Positions 8,208 to 17,560 are shown, counted from the first letter of the stretch. The stretch is DNA of 64,000 bases from Gammaproteobacteria bacterium UBA2679 (GCA_002354735.1 DEMD01000010.1:310001-374000), one strand, 5' to 3'. Numbers and translations are program-made. Notes: a model not told the origin generated them from the sequence alone.

Positions 8208-8919
8208 GCGTCGGTGGTCCCATAGGCGGTATTGCTGGCCCTTCGCGACGGATGAAGCGTCTGGTGAGTCGGGCCAGAACGAACAGCAATCCTATCGCAG
8301 TGGCCAGACCGGCCAGGGCCCAGAGCAGTTCTTCGGGTTGAGCGGCACTGAACAGCGCGCCCAACTGGCTGCCTAGCAGGATGACCACGGCCAGCCCGGG
8401 GACGATGCCCAGTGCGGAGCCGATCATGTAGTCGCGGAAGTTGAGATGGAAGGCGCCGGCCATCATATTGGTCAGTGTGAACGGCGCCAGAGGCAGCAGG
8501 TTGATGATTGTCATTGTGCGGATGCCGCGTTCGGACAGATAAGCGGCCATGCCGGTGAGATAGCGTCCACCGTAGTGCAGCAAGGCAGTGCGGCCGAGCC
8601 AGTGGCCGGCCCAGTACGATACGACTGATGACGCAAGGGTGCCGATGGTGGCGTAAAGCAATCCCCAGGCGGGCCCGAATACCAGACCAGTCACCACGAC
8701 GAGTAGACTGAGCGGAAACATGACCAGCAGTAGACCCGCATAGACCAGCGTGATCGCCAGAACCATCCAGGGCGCCGTACGCCACTGCGCGACATGAGTG
8801 ACCAAAGCGCGTAGCGTCTCGATGTTGAGCAGGCCGCTCGACCCAAGCCAACGCCACATCAGTGCCAGCAGGATGAGGCTCAGTATGCCGATGGCCACTT
8901 TCATCAGTGAACGTTGCAT
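8125..8919 (-). CDS. TVP38/TMEM64 family (VTT-domain) inner-membrane protein
   Basis: This 264-residue polytopic protein has the core of the TVP38/TMEM64 (SNARE-associated, VTT) family: VFGPAWGLLYATIGTLASS, YWAGHWLGR and LPLAPFTLTNMMAGA followed by GIVPG. Family members are thought to move or scramble lipids across the inner membrane. The ATG is chosen because AAGGA lies about nine bases upstream and the first membrane helix follows directly; a GTG at 8940 would add seven residues. The last ~28 residues, rich in Pro, Ser and Arg, are encoded opposite the end of the glycosyltransferase gene. Confidence 0.85.
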   Translation of the reverse strand: MQRSLMKVAIGILSLILLALMWRWLGSSGLLNIETLRALVTHVAQWRTAPWMVLAITLVYAGLLLVMFPLSLLVVVTGLVFGPAWGLLYATIGTLASSVVSYWAGHWLGRTALLHYGGRYLTGMAAYLSERGIRTMTIINLLPLAPFTLTNMMAGAFHLNFRDYMIGSALGIVPGLAVVILLGSQLGALFSAAQPEELLWALAGLATAIGLLFVLARLTRRFIRREGPAIPPMGPPTPSACEASGHDIPPAPQHRSRESSERSG

Positions 8920-9065
8920 AGGCAGAACATCCTTGGACACAATATGAAGCGCGGGAGCATACAGCAGCGGCTGCAGGCACCCAATGCGGCAGAAAGATGA
9001 TTGTAAATGCGGATGACTGACACCATTGATGTGCTGAAACCAGGCCAGATTGTCGAGGAATACGT

Positions 9066-9857
9066 TTGAAACTCAGGGTACTGTTCAGTGTTACAATGCT
9101 AAGTCTGCTGGCGGCTTGCCAGGACTCGCCAGCAGGCCGCAGTCAGCTCATATTGCTACCAGACTCGATGATGACCGACCTGGGGCACGAAGCGTTCGCA
9201 GAGATGAAGCGTCAGCAGATCATTGAAACCAATCCTGCTATCAATGCGTTTGTCCGCTGCGTGTCCGAACATGTCATCGAGGCAGCTGGTCGGGTTTATG
9301 CCGCCGAGTCCATGCCAGCTTCCTGGGAAGTCGTCGTATTCGACAACCCCCAGCCGAATGCCTTCGCACTGCCAGGGGGAAAGATAGGCGTGCACACCGG
9401 CATGCTAAGACTCGTTGAGACGCCGGATCAGCTGGCTGCGGTCATCGGCCATGAGGTCGGTCACGTCCTGGCTGATCATGGTAACGAGCGAATGACCCAG
9501 CAGCTCGGCATCCAGTCGGTGCTGTATGTCGTCGGCCTGGTGAGCGAAGGGGAAGGGCAGCGTCTTCTCATGGAGGCCCTCGGCATCGGCTCGCAACTTG
9601 GTATTGCGCTGCCGTTCAGCAGGGCGCATGAACGCGAAGCAGATCTCATTGGCCTGAACATCATGGCCACGGCGGGCTTCGAACCGAAGCAAAGTGTAAG
9701 CCTGTGGCGTAACATGGCTGCTGCGGGCGGCGGGCAGCCACTGGAGTTCCTGTCTACACATCCAGCGCATGAAACACGAATCGAGCGACTGGAGGGCCAG
9801 ATGCAGGCGGCATTAACGCTGTATCAGGCGGCGTCACCTGCTAGCTGCGCCAGGTGA
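9066..9857 (+). CDS. M48-family zinc metalloprotease, lipoprotein (LoiP/BepA-like)
   Basis: The 263-residue protein starts with TTG, set by GAGGA six bases upstream. A lipoprotein signal ends in LAAC (C18), so it should be anchored in the periplasm. HEVGH (129-133) with E191 in HEREAD gives the zinc site of M48 peptidases. The family acts in outer-membrane protein quality control (LoiP, BepA). There is no TPR region as in BepA, so it is closer to LoiP in architecture. It is followed by an alpha/beta hydrolase 66 bases downstream. Confidence 0.9.
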   Translation: MKLRVLFSVTMLSLLAACQDSPAGRSQLILLPDSMMTDLGHEAFAEMKRQQIIETNPAINAFVRCVSEHVIEAAGRVYAAESMPASWEVVVFDNPQPNAFALPGGKIGVHTGMLRLVETPDQLAAVIGHEVGHVLADHGNERMTQQLGIQSVLYVVGLVSEGEGQRLLMEALGIGSQLGIALPFSRAHEREADLIGLNIMATAGFEPKQSVSLWRNMAAAGGGQPLEFLSTHPAHETRIERLEGQMQAALTLYQAASPASCAR

Positions 9858-9923
9858 CATTGGCCTGCGGAGTAGCGCCGGCAGCCGTGGTTGCTTTCGA
9901 GTCTGATGTACGAGGAGAAATGG

Positions 9924-10832
9924 ATGTCTTACAAACTGGGCCAGTTTATCTGGGCGATTCTGATGCTGATGGGCCGGAAGGCCTCGAGACTTGCCCTCAA
10001 GTCTGGCAGTGTTGGTGGACGAAGCTACACCTGTCTCGTCTCGGATGAAGCTGATTCGGCGCTGGAGACGCTCGTGCTCCTCCATGGTTTCACTGGGTCG
10101 AAGGACTACTGGTTGCCACTTATCAAGCAGCTCAAAGGTCGCTTCAACGTCCTGGTCATTGACCTGCCTGGTCATGGGGGCAGCCATTTCGATCCTGCTC
10201 AGGATTTTTACGAACAGGCGGTCAGAATCATCGATGACGCGCTCTGGTTCCACAAAAGCGAGCGGGTACATCTGATTGGCGCCTCCGTTGGCGCGATGGT
10301 GGCCTGCAGGTATGCCGAGCGAAATCCGCAAAGGGTGCATACGCTTGTGATGATTGGGCCGGCGGGTGTGCCGGTATGCGAGCCGTCTGAATTTTACGCG
10401 GAGGTTGATGCTGGGCAGAATCCGTTCTGGATTCACACCCGTCAGGCCTGGCGGCATCTGCTCAGCCTCGCATTGCGAACCCCCCCGCCGGACTTCTGGC
10501 CGGTCTCTGCCTTTCTCTTCGGCGATTATATGAAACGCCAGTCTACCTACCGTCTGATCTGGGATCAGATCGTCGACGAGCATCGCCGTTTCCGTCCTTT
10601 GGACTTTACGGCCGTGTCGGCCCTGCCTTGCCGCAAGATGCTGGTTTGGGGTGAGGCCGAACGAACCTTCCATAGATCGACCGTCGAGGTGCTCAGCGAG
10701 CATTTGCCAGAGCTGCGGATATTCCGCTGCGATAAGAGTGGTCACGCCGTTCACTATGATCAGCCGAAGTGGCTGGCAGAGCTGCTGTGTGCCGAAGTCA
10801 TCATGCCTCCCCGAACACCCCCTCTGCCTTAA
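9924..10832 (+). CDS. Alpha/beta hydrolase, lipase-like
   Basis: This 302-residue hydrolase has the oxyanion strand LLHGF (52-56), nucleophile elbow GASVG with S121, and a catalytic His at H274 (KSGHAVHYD). The acid position reads WGEAERTF, where Glu replaces the usual Asp, a small oddity. The first 17 residues are hydrophobic (GQFIWAILMLMG) and may anchor it to the membrane. The ATG at 9924 is preferred over one 33 bases earlier because it follows GAGGAG. The layout resembles monoacylglycerol and triacylglycerol lipases; the substrate is unknown. Confidence 0.85.
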   Translation: MSYKLGQFIWAILMLMGRKASRLALKSGSVGGRSYTCLVSDEADSALETLVLLHGFTGSKDYWLPLIKQLKGRFNVLVIDLPGHGGSHFDPAQDFYEQAVRIIDDALWFHKSERVHLIGASVGAMVACRYAERNPQRVHTLVMIGPAGVPVCEPSEFYAEVDAGQNPFWIHTRQAWRHLLSLALRTPPPDFWPVSAFLFGDYMKRQSTYRLIWDQIVDEHRRFRPLDFTAVSALPCRKMLVWGEAERTFHRSTVEVLSEHLPELRIFRCDKSGHAVHYDQPKWLAELLCAEVIMPPRTPPLP

Positions 10833-10903
10833 CAGGCCTGCTTATTGCAATCAATCTTTCCGACACTGGTTGGGATGTCACTACTGTGGTCTGGAATTGC
10901 GGT

Positions 10904-10927
10904 GAAAGCCCCGGATATCGGGCTTTC
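10904..10927. repeat. Inverted repeat downstream of the hydrolase
   Basis: GAAAGCCC and GGGCTTTC form a perfect 8-bp stem around an 8-base loop. No run of T follows on the plus strand, so it is only a weak terminator candidate. The rest of the 195-bp gap (10833-11027) shows nothing else I recognise apart from the ribosome binding site of the next gene. Confidence 0.4.
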
Positions 10928-11027
10928 CAGCAGCCGATGGCTTGGGCGGGACAAGGAACACACGCTGAAGCGCTTACAAAAGTGATCGCAGGAATTTCAA
11001 CCTTCCCCTGATCGAAGAAGGAGAAAT

Positions 11028-11786
11028 ATGATGTCGCATTATGATGAAGGGCGGCCTTACAGCGAGTATGACACCGAAGACTATGAGATGGACTACGATC
11101 CCGCGTACGACGCCGAATGGGATGAGCTCCAGTGGGCCGAGGATGAATCCAGACGATCGCGTGTAGCGACCGGAACAGCCCTTGCGTTGGGTGCAGCCGG
11201 CATCGCACTGGCGGCAGTAGCCGTAGGCGTCTATCGGCACAGGGCAGAAATCGCCGATCGGCCTGCTGATAGTGCGCCGGACAGAGCGGCCAAGGAAACG
11301 CACCGGAATAATGGCAAGGCTGTGGCAGGCAAGACGGTGCTGATTAATCGTCCAAGAGCAGAGCTATTCAAGTTCTGGGAAAACTACGACAACCTCCAGC
11401 ATTTCATGAAGAATGTGGAGCATGTCGAAACTCATGGGGAACGCTCGGTCTGGAAAATAGCTGCACCGGCGGGTCAGACAGTCACCGTGGAAACCGAGCT
11501 CGTTGAGCGACGGGAAAACGAACTGCTCTCCTGGAAGTCGACCGAAAACTCACAGATAGAAACCGAAGGTCATATCGCCTTCCGCGATGCGCCCGCAGGC
11601 AGAGGTACCTATGTCGAGGCCGTGGTGCAGTACAAGCCGCCAGTTGGCCAGTTCGGCCGGATGATTGCAAAGCTCTTCCGCCGTGAGCCGGGTGTCCAGG
11701 CCCGCCATGAGCTCAAGCGTTTCAAGATGCTCATGGAAACCGGCGAGATTGCGACTTCACACCACTACATCCACGACGACGCCTGA
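11028..11786 (+). CDS. Membrane-anchored SRPBCC (cyclase/dehydrase-type) protein
   Basis: This 252-residue protein has three parts. An extremely acidic, Tyr-rich N-terminus (about 1-43) leads to one membrane helix (about 48-69: [20 protein letters not shown]), and a C-terminal START-like domain (about 100-235) carries the polyketide-cyclase signature [25 protein letters not shown] split across two strands. GAAGGAGA precedes the ATG. Proteins of this class occur next to zinc alcohol dehydrogenases and SDR enzymes, as here (10-base gap to the dehydrogenase). The role is unknown, possibly stress-related. Confidence 0.82.
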   Translation: MMSHYDEGRPYSEYDTEDYEMDYDPAYDAEWDELQWAEDESRRSRVATGTALALGAAGIALAAVAVGVYRHRAEIADRPADSAPDRAAKETHRNNGKAVAGKTVLINRPRAELFKFWENYDNLQHFMKNVEHVETHGERSVWKIAAPAGQTVTVETELVERRENELLSWKSTENSQIETEGHIAFRDAPAGRGTYVEAVVQYKPPVGQFGRMIAKLFRREPGVQARHELKRFKMLMETGEIATSHHYIHDDA

Positions 11787-11796
11787 GGGGAATACT

Positions 11797-12999
11797 ATGC
11801 GAGCGCTCACTTATCACGGTACTCACGATGTCCGGGTCGACACGGTGCCTGACCCACAAATCATCAATCCTCGAGACGCCATTATCAAGGTGACCTCCAC
11901 AGCGATCTGCGGCTCAGACCTGCACCTGTACGACGGAGTGATTCCTGCCGTGCTCGAAGGCGATATTCTCGGTCATGAGTTCATGGGAGAAGTCGTCGAG
12001 ACGGGCAAGAAAAGTACATTGAAGAAAGGTCAGCGTGTGGTCGTGCCATTCACTATTTCCTGTGGCAGCTGTTTCGCCTGCAACATGAAGCAGTATTCGG
12101 CGTGCGACAACTCCAATCCCGTTGAAAAACAGGACATGACCGAGATGATGTTCGGTCACGCTGTGGGCGGACTATTTGGCTATTCGCACCTGACCGGTGG
12201 CTATTCCGGAGGTCAGGCAGAGTATGTGCGGGTTCCATTCTCCGACGTAGGGCCTGTTGTCATTCCTGATGAGCTGGAGGATGACAAGGTGCTGTTCCTC
12301 TCCGACATTTTGCCTACAGGCTGGATGGCTGCGGAGAATGCTGAAATTGAGGACGGCGACACCGTTGCGGTCTGGGGTTGTGGTCCAGTTGGCTTGTTTG
12401 CAGTGCAGAGCGCCCTACACATGGGCGCGCACCGCGTTATTGCTATCGATCACCATCCACACCGGCTGGAGCTGGCGCTGTCCAAAGGTGCGGAGATTAT
12501 TGACTTCAAACGGACCAACGTCATGGAGGCCCTGTTGGAGATGACCGGTGGAATAGGACCAGATGCTGTCATAGACGCAGTCGGCATGGAGTCTCACGGT
12601 TTTGCCTTCGACAGTCAGGCCAACATGATGAATGTGGCCGATACCATCAAGCAGAAAGTTGGCATTGGCGCAGATCGCGGCGGCGCGCTACGCGAAGCCA
12701 TCTTTGCCTGCCGAAAGGGCGGCCGACTATCAATGCCAGGTGTTTATGGGGGCTATCTGGACAAGTTCCCGCTCGGTGCGCTCATGGAAAAAGGGCTGCA
12801 GGTCAAAACCGGGCAGACCCACGTTCAGCGTTACACCGCTGAACTGCTTGATCTGATCCGGGAAGACAAGATCGATACGACCTATATGATCAGCCATCGG
12901 CTGTCGCTTGAAGATGCGCCAACCGGCTACAAGAACTTCAAGGAAAATCAGAATGAGTGGACCAAGGTGGTCCTGAAGCCGGAGCTTGAGCCGGCCTAG
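11797..12999 (+). CDS. Zinc-dependent alcohol dehydrogenase (formaldehyde-dehydrogenase-like MDR)
   Basis: This 400-residue medium-chain dehydrogenase has catalytic zinc ligands C38, H60 and E61, a structural zinc site C89-C92-C95-C103, and a cofactor motif GCGPVG in the Rossmann domain. The longer middle segment is typical of the glutathione-independent formaldehyde dehydrogenase / threonine dehydrogenase-like branch, so an aldehyde or polyol substrate is possible. The start MRALTYHG is the usual family start; the longer open frame upstream only overlaps the SRPBCC gene. It begins 10 bases after that gene and is followed by the SDR gene 19 bases later, implying an operon. Confidence 0.9.
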   Translation: MRALTYHGTHDVRVDTVPDPQIINPRDAIIKVTSTAICGSDLHLYDGVIPAVLEGDILGHEFMGEVVETGKKSTLKKGQRVVVPFTISCGSCFACNMKQYSACDNSNPVEKQDMTEMMFGHAVGGLFGYSHLTGGYSGGQAEYVRVPFSDVGPVVIPDELEDDKVLFLSDILPTGWMAAENAEIEDGDTVAVWGCGPVGLFAVQSALHMGAHRVIAIDHHPHRLELALSKGAEIIDFKRTNVMEALLEMTGGIGPDAVIDAVGMESHGFAFDSQANMMNVADTIKQKVGIGADRGGALREAIFACRKGGRLSMPGVYGGYLDKFPLGALMEKGLQVKTGQTHVQRYTAELLDLIREDKIDTTYMISHRLSLEDAPTGYKNFKENQNEWTKVVLKPELEPA

Positions 13000-13018
13000 A
13001 TCGAAGGAGGAAATCATC

Positions 13019-13801
13019 ATGAACTCCAAACCACTTGCTGTAGTGACCGGTGCCTCGACAGGCATCGGTCTCGAATTGGCTATCTGTTGTGCGCAGGACG
13101 GATACGACCTGATCATCTGCGCGAATGAAGCAGAGATCGAGTCTGCCGCTGAAGAAGTCAGTCGACACGGTGCAACTGTGGAGGCTGTGCAGGCGGATCT
13201 CGGGTCGAAAGAGGGGGTCGACAAACTGTGGTCGGCCATTCGTGGACGTCAGGTTGACGCCTTGCTGGCCAACGCAGGGCGGGGTCTCGGCGGCGCGTTC
13301 CTCGACCAGGATTTTGCTGAAGCGAAGAACGTCGTGGATGTGAATGTGAGCGGCACGATTTCTCTGGTACAGAAGGTCGGGCGCCAGATGCGCGACCGGA
13401 ACAGCGGCAAGATACTGATAACCGGATCCATCGCCGGTTTTGTGCCGGGGGCTTTTCATGCGGTATACAATGGCACCAAAGCCTTTCTCGACAGCTTCGC
13501 CGAGGCGCTGCGCAATGAGCTGAAGGAAACGGATGTGACGGTAACCTGTCTCATGCCTGGCTTGACCGACACACCCTTCTTCGACCGGGCGGGTATGCAG
13601 GATACGCCTGCGTACGATGCTCCGAAGGAGGACCCTGCAAAAGTAGCCAAGGTGGGGTATGAGGCGATGAAGAAGGGTGAAGGTTCAGTCGTCAGTGGCT
13701 TCATGAATAAGCTGCAGACAACCTTTGCCGGAATCATTCCAGACTCGATTCTGGCAAAGATGCACCGTCGCTTGGCTGAGCCGGAGGACTCGAACGCCTG
13801 A
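13019..13801 (+). CDS. Short-chain dehydrogenase/reductase (SDR)
   Basis: This 260-residue classical SDR has the NAD(P) motif TGASTGIG (10-17), NAG in LLANAG, a catalytic Ser in ITGSIAG, and Y-x3-K in YNGTK. The ATG has a consensus AAGGAGG eight bases upstream, one of the strongest ribosome binding sites here. It is the last gene of the SRPBCC-dehydrogenase-SDR group. The substrate is not evident. Confidence 0.92.
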   Translation: MNSKPLAVVTGASTGIGLELAICCAQDGYDLIICANEAEIESAAEEVSRHGATVEAVQADLGSKEGVDKLWSAIRGRQVDALLANAGRGLGGAFLDQDFAEAKNVVDVNVSGTISLVQKVGRQMRDRNSGKILITGSIAGFVPGAFHAVYNGTKAFLDSFAEALRNELKETDVTVTCLMPGLTDTPFFDRAGMQDTPAYDAPKEDPAKVAKVGYEAMKKGEGSVVSGFMNKLQTTFAGIIPDSILAKMHRRLAEPEDSNA

Positions 13802-13819
13802 CCGAAGCCATGCGGAGGC

Positions 13820-13848
13820 TTGCCCTGACACTGAGGGCGAGGTATAAG
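13820..13848 (+). promoter_or_regulatory. Candidate sigma-70 promoter before the YdjM-like gene
   Basis: TTGCCC (13820-13825) and TATAAG (13843-13848) are separated by exactly 17 bp, matching the consensus at 4 and 5 of 6 positions. It sits 38 bp before the ATG of the membrane protein, just after the SDR gene. No LexA box (CTGT-N8-ACAG) is present, unlike E. coli ydjM. Confidence 0.45.
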
Positions 13849-13886
13849 AGCCTGAAATAAATGGACTAAAGGCTTGGCCAGGGATT

Positions 13887-14585
13887 ATGGCAAATTTCAA
13901 CGCGCATCTCGTAGGCGGTGCAGTCGTCAGTGGATTCGCCGCCTCCGCAATGGCATATACCTCGGTATACTCGCTAAATCAGGCTGTCGTACTATGGGTC
14001 GCTGGTACGATAGGGGGCTTGCTGCCTGACATCGATGCCGATTCGTCTGTGGCGCTTTCCTGGATATTTACCTTGCTGGCTTTCGTGGCGGCCCTTGTGG
14101 TGTTACAGGCCGCACCGGGGCAATCCCTGCTCACGATCTGGATATTGATGCTTGGGGTTTTTGCTGTCGTGCGCTTCGGTATCATGCAGCTCTTTTTCCG
14201 CCTTACCCGTCATCGCGGCGCCTATCATTCCTGTCTTGCTGGCATCTTCACAGCGCTCTGCGTCACTTTTGTCAGCTGGCGCTATCTCAGCCACAGCGAA
14301 GCGTTTGCCTGGGCCATAGGCGGTTTCGTCCTCCTGGGGTTCGTAACACATCTGCTGCTGGATGAATGCTATGCCATCGATATCAGTGGCGTCCGATTAA
14401 AGCGTTCGTTCGGCACTGCGATCAAGCCCTTCAGCCTCCAGGTCTGGTGGGCGAGCCTGCTGTTCGGCCTTGGCAGTGTTGGACTCTGGCGCCTGCTCCC
14501 CTCGCCATCACCCTTCATAGATGCCGTCACTACGCTCTTGCTGCAGGAGTCGACCTGGCAACTTGCCTGGCTGCGTTCGTCATGA
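13887..14585 (+). CDS. YdjM/YbcI-like membrane metal-dependent hydrolase (DUF457 family)
   Basis: This 232-residue polytopic membrane protein has the conserved polar motifs of the YdjM/DUF457 family: HLVGG near the N-terminus, LPDIDADS, HRGAYHS and THLLLDE. These suggest a metal site at the membrane face, though no reaction is firmly known. At least five hydrophobic segments are visible. In E. coli the relative YdjM is under SOS control, but no LexA site is seen here. Confidence 0.82.
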   Translation: MANFNAHLVGGAVVSGFAASAMAYTSVYSLNQAVVLWVAGTIGGLLPDIDADSSVALSWIFTLLAFVAALVVLQAAPGQSLLTIWILMLGVFAVVRFGIMQLFFRLTRHRGAYHSCLAGIFTALCVTFVSWRYLSHSEAFAWAIGGFVLLGFVTHLLLDECYAIDISGVRLKRSFGTAIKPFSLQVWWASLLFGLGSVGLWRLLPSPSPFIDAVTTLLLQESTWQLAWLRSS

Positions 14586-14704
14586 GCTGAACTGCCTAAG
14601 GATAATCTGGTATATCGCCGCTGATACGGCGGTCAGGGTTCTGACGTAGAATGTGCAGTATGTGACCCAGGACGGGCACACGATGTTTTTACGGAGTTGA
14701 TATC

Positions 14705-15742
14705 TTGCTGTACCGGATCTTCTGCTTTTTGCTGTTCCCAGTTCTTCTACACCCCAGTCTTGTTCACGCACGCGACTATCGCTATAGCGACTCGCACATG
14801 CATTACGTCGATTTTTTCCAGAACTCCGAAGGCATAATGAAGCTGCTCGAGGCCATGGACAAAGCTGAAGTCGAACACGTGATGATTTCCGGTATTCCGC
14901 TCACGAAGAAGTGGGATGAGAATGAGCCGAAGCGGCCTCGCTACTATGCCGGCGATTACGGTAGTACCTACTGGTATAGCGCCACCGATGACATCGTCGC
15001 GGATGCCGTCATGCAGCTTCCGCCAGAGCAGCGGGATCGTTTCCATCCATTCCTGTGCGGGTTCAACCCGACCGACAAGAATGCGGACGCTCACATTCGC
15101 CGCTTACTGGATCGTTATCCCGGCTTATGGCAAGGTATCGGGGAAGTCTTTACCCGTCACGACGATATCACCGCGATGACCGAGGGCGAGACACCGCGGC
15201 CAGACCACAAGGCTATGGAGCGGGTTTACAGGCTGGCGGCAGAGTATGATCTGCCGGTCATGGTGCATGCGAATATCACGTCTCAGCGCGAACGCAATCC
15301 TCTGTATGTCGACGAAGTCGAGACCGCGTTGAAGAAACATCCGAAAGTGCGTTTCATCTGGGCCCATGCAGGTACTAGCAAGACATTGCATCGCATACAG
15401 GAGCGCCTGAACTTTCTTCATCCTCGTCTGAAGTCGCTGCTGAAAGAGTACCCTAATCTGTATATCGATCTGTCGTGGAGCATGCTCGAACCGTACCTGC
15501 TGAATACCGACGGCTCCCCTGACAAGGACTGGCTGGCGCTTGTAGAAGCGTTCCCCGACCGCTTCATGATCGGCTCGGATGTGGTAGGTAGCTTCGACAG
15601 CATGGGCAAGTTCCTGACCGGCTTCGATCCTTTCCTCGACGCGCTGCCGAAGTCTGTGGCACAGGCGGTTGCCCGCGATAACTTCCTCGCTGTACTGCCT
15701 CGTAATCGGCAGATGGCATCAGTCGAGCCGACGGCGGACTAG
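14705..15742 (+). CDS. Exported amidohydrolase (amidohydrolase 2 type TIM barrel)
   Basis: This 345-residue protein begins with TTG, eight bases after GGAG. A signal peptide of about 22 residues ends near HAR. The metal-dependent barrel is recognised from H31-x-H33 (SHMHY), later His residues in MVHAN and WAHAGTS, and an Asp in GSDVVGS. Such proteins resemble amidohydrolase-related/TatD-like enzymes. Export to the periplasm is less common for this group. The substrate is unknown. It converges with the serine hydrolase gene, leaving only 30 bp between them. Confidence 0.8.
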   Translation: MLYRIFCFLLFPVLLHPSLVHARDYRYSDSHMHYVDFFQNSEGIMKLLEAMDKAEVEHVMISGIPLTKKWDENEPKRPRYYAGDYGSTYWYSATDDIVADAVMQLPPEQRDRFHPFLCGFNPTDKNADAHIRRLLDRYPGLWQGIGEVFTRHDDITAMTEGETPRPDHKAMERVYRLAAEYDLPVMVHANITSQRERNPLYVDEVETALKKHPKVRFIWAHAGTSKTLHRIQERLNFLHPRLKSLLKEYPNLYIDLSWSMLEPYLLNTDGSPDKDWLALVEAFPDRFMIGSDVVGSFDSMGKFLTGFDPFLDALPKSVAQAVARDNFLAVLPRNRQMASVEPTAD

Positions 15743-15772
15743 ACCGAACATTCCTGTCGAAGTCTCGCCGCG

Positions 15773-17188
15773 CTAGGATTCTGTGATCTGAGCCTGAGGC
15801 ACGAGCGCCCTGTAGCGCTTGTCCAGCGGATACTTGTTCTTGCTCCAGCCCAGTCTCACCAGTACCAGGTTCTGCGATGGCACCATGAGGACGAACTGTT
15901 GTCGACTGCCGCTCATGTAATACGCGTCGGACGGCAATAGCGGATAGCGACGCTCGTCCGAAGTTGCAGCGCCCTGATTGAGCCAGAAGTGATAGCCATA
16001 ACGTGACTCATTGCTACTCCTGTTAGGTGTGGAGGCAGCCTTGACCCACCCGGCGGGTAGCAGGCGACGTTCTTGCGGGCTGCCTTGGTTGATGACGCCG
16101 TCGTCCAGCATCAGCTGGCCCAGCCTCGCCCAATCGCGTGCTGACGCATAGGCGAAGGAGCTGCCAACGAGCGCGCCACTGGGGTCCATCTCGAAAATGG
16201 TATGGCCCATGGCCATTGGCTGGAGTAGTTCATTGTAGAGGAAGTTCAGGCTGTGCTGCGGGGTGCCGCCCAGTTGCTGTTGTAGCCAGTGCACCAGCAT
16301 GTTGGTGGTGGCCGACGTGTAGACGGAGTGCTCTCCCGGCCTATGAGCGAGCGGCTTGTTCAGGCCTACCGAGGCCGCATTGTGCGAGCCGAACAACATC
16401 CGTGTAGTATCTCCGCCTGGTGCATAGATCTCCTCCAATTCGAGTCCAGAGGCCATCTGCAGCATATGTTCGACGTTGATCTCGTTCCTCTCATCCTCGG
16501 CCCAGTTCGGAAACAGTCCCGCATCGCTCCGGCTGATGATACCCAGTGCTTCAGCGCGGCCGATCATGACAGCCGAAAGACTCTTGGCCATCGACCAGCC
16601 AAGCAGCTTCGTTTCTGCACTGAAACCCTCAGCATAGGATTCGGCGGTCACCACCCCATTCTCCACCAGCAGCAGCGCGCGCGTATCGAAGCCCTCAATA
16701 TTGTCCTGTTCCAGAATGACATCGAGCTGAACCTGGCGCGGTAGCAGAATGGTGTCGATCACCGGTCCAGCAGGCCAAGGCAGCTGGTCCCCAACAATCG
16801 CAGGCGAGGACGGTACGTTCAGCTGATCAAGGTGGGAGGTATCGCCGATATTGAGTGTGCAGCCGAGCCCGGGCCGATAGCTGGCCGAGGTTCGCCCCAT
16901 GCCGAGCAGTTCTGCAGACACCGCAGGCAAGCGCGTATCGATTTCCAGTGTCAGCAGTCTGTTGACCGGGGAGTAGTTGGCGAGATCATCCATGATCTGC
17001 TGTTTATCGAGACCAGTGACGAAGAAGCCCGAACAGCCCACCTTGGCTCCGAAGGCACTGGCCACGCTGACAACCGAGCCGATGTGCCAGGGGTAGAACC
17101 CCAGTAGCGCTCGCGAGGCGAACGAAAGTGCGGTCGCCAGTATAGCGACCACAATCAGTGAGGAGAGCGCTCGCCGTGTACGAGTCAT
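15773..17188 (-). CDS. Beta-lactamase-related serine hydrolase (class C fold)
   Basis: The 471-residue protein has one N-terminal membrane helix (about 9-30) and then a beta-lactamase/transpeptidase-like fold. The active-site S-x2-K is S199-M-A-K202. The second motif is the Tyr in SVYTSATTN, and the region YYMSGSRQQFV stands where the third motif is expected. It is similar in layout to 6-aminohexanoate-dimer-hydrolase-like esterases. It is probably anchored with its domain in the periplasm. Hydrolysis of an ester or amide is likely; true beta-lactamase activity is not implied. Confidence 0.85.
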   Translation of the reverse strand: MTRTRRALSSLIVVAILATALSFASRALLGFYPWHIGSVVSVASAFGAKVGCSGFFVTGLDKQQIMDDLANYSPVNRLLTLEIDTRLPAVSAELLGMGRTSASYRPGLGCTLNIGDTSHLDQLNVPSSPAIVGDQLPWPAGPVIDTILLPRQVQLDVILEQDNIEGFDTRALLLVENGVVTAESYAEGFSAETKLLGWSMAKSLSAVMIGRAEALGIISRSDAGLFPNWAEDERNEINVEHMLQMASGLELEEIYAPGGDTTRMLFGSHNAASVGLNKPLAHRPGEHSVYTSATTNMLVHWLQQQLGGTPQHSLNFLYNELLQPMAMGHTIFEMDPSGALVGSSFAYASARDWARLGQLMLDDGVINQGSPQERRLLPAGWVKAASTPNRSSNESRYGYHFWLNQGAATSDERRYPLLPSDAYYMSGSRQQFVLMVPSQNLVLVRLGWSKNKYPLDKRYRALVPQAQITES

Positions 17189-17200
17189 GCTGGTGAAGAC

Positions 17201-17560
17201 TCAGGCAGGCGGATCAATGCCTTTGGGATTGGGCCCGTAGTCGTTGCTACCCGGTTCACTATCCAGCGCCAGCAGTACGATGACAATGATGGTGCCGATA
17301 AACGGGATCAGCATGAGCAGATACCACCAGCCACTTCGTCCAGTATCGTGGAGTCGCCTGACGGCAGCGGAAATGAGCGGAATGAAGAGCACAATGCTGT
17401 ACAGGCCGCTGATAAAGCTGCCGATACCGAGGGTGGATTCAATAAAGCTTATCGCAATCAGAATCACGAAGTGGATGAGTATGAACATCCAGTACTCGGT
17501 CCGATGGGCACGACCAGTAAATACAGCGTAATTCTGAAGCGCCTTTTTGTACCATTCCAT
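17201..17560 (-). CDS. DUF805 family small membrane protein
   Basis: This 119-residue protein has the typical DUF805 opening (MEWYKKALQNYAVFTGR), then four hydrophobic segments and the conserved RRLHDTGRSGWW. It is an inner-membrane protein of unknown function. The ATG at 17560 is used because AAGGAG lies directly upstream; a longer frame adds seven residues without support. It begins a short minus-strand series ahead of the serine hydrolase (12-base gap). Confidence 0.92.
   Translation of the reverse strand: MEWYKKALQNYAVFTGRAHRTEYWMFILIHFVILIAISFIESTLGIGSFISGLYSIVLFIPLISAAVRRLHDTGRSGWWYLLMLIPFIGTIIVIVLLALDSEPGSNDYGPNPKGIDPPA

Noticed and set aside
8204..8980. 258-codon minus-strand frame over the TVP38 gene
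   Set aside because: It is rich in His, Arg and Pro with no domain; the other frame encodes a clear membrane protein family.
9834..10754. 306-codon minus-strand frame opposite the alpha/beta hydrolase
   Set aside because: Antisense shadow of a gene with clear catalytic motifs.
13802..13886. LexA (SOS) box before the YdjM-like gene
   Set aside because: No CTGT-N8-ACAG sequence is present; only a sigma-70-like promoter was seen.
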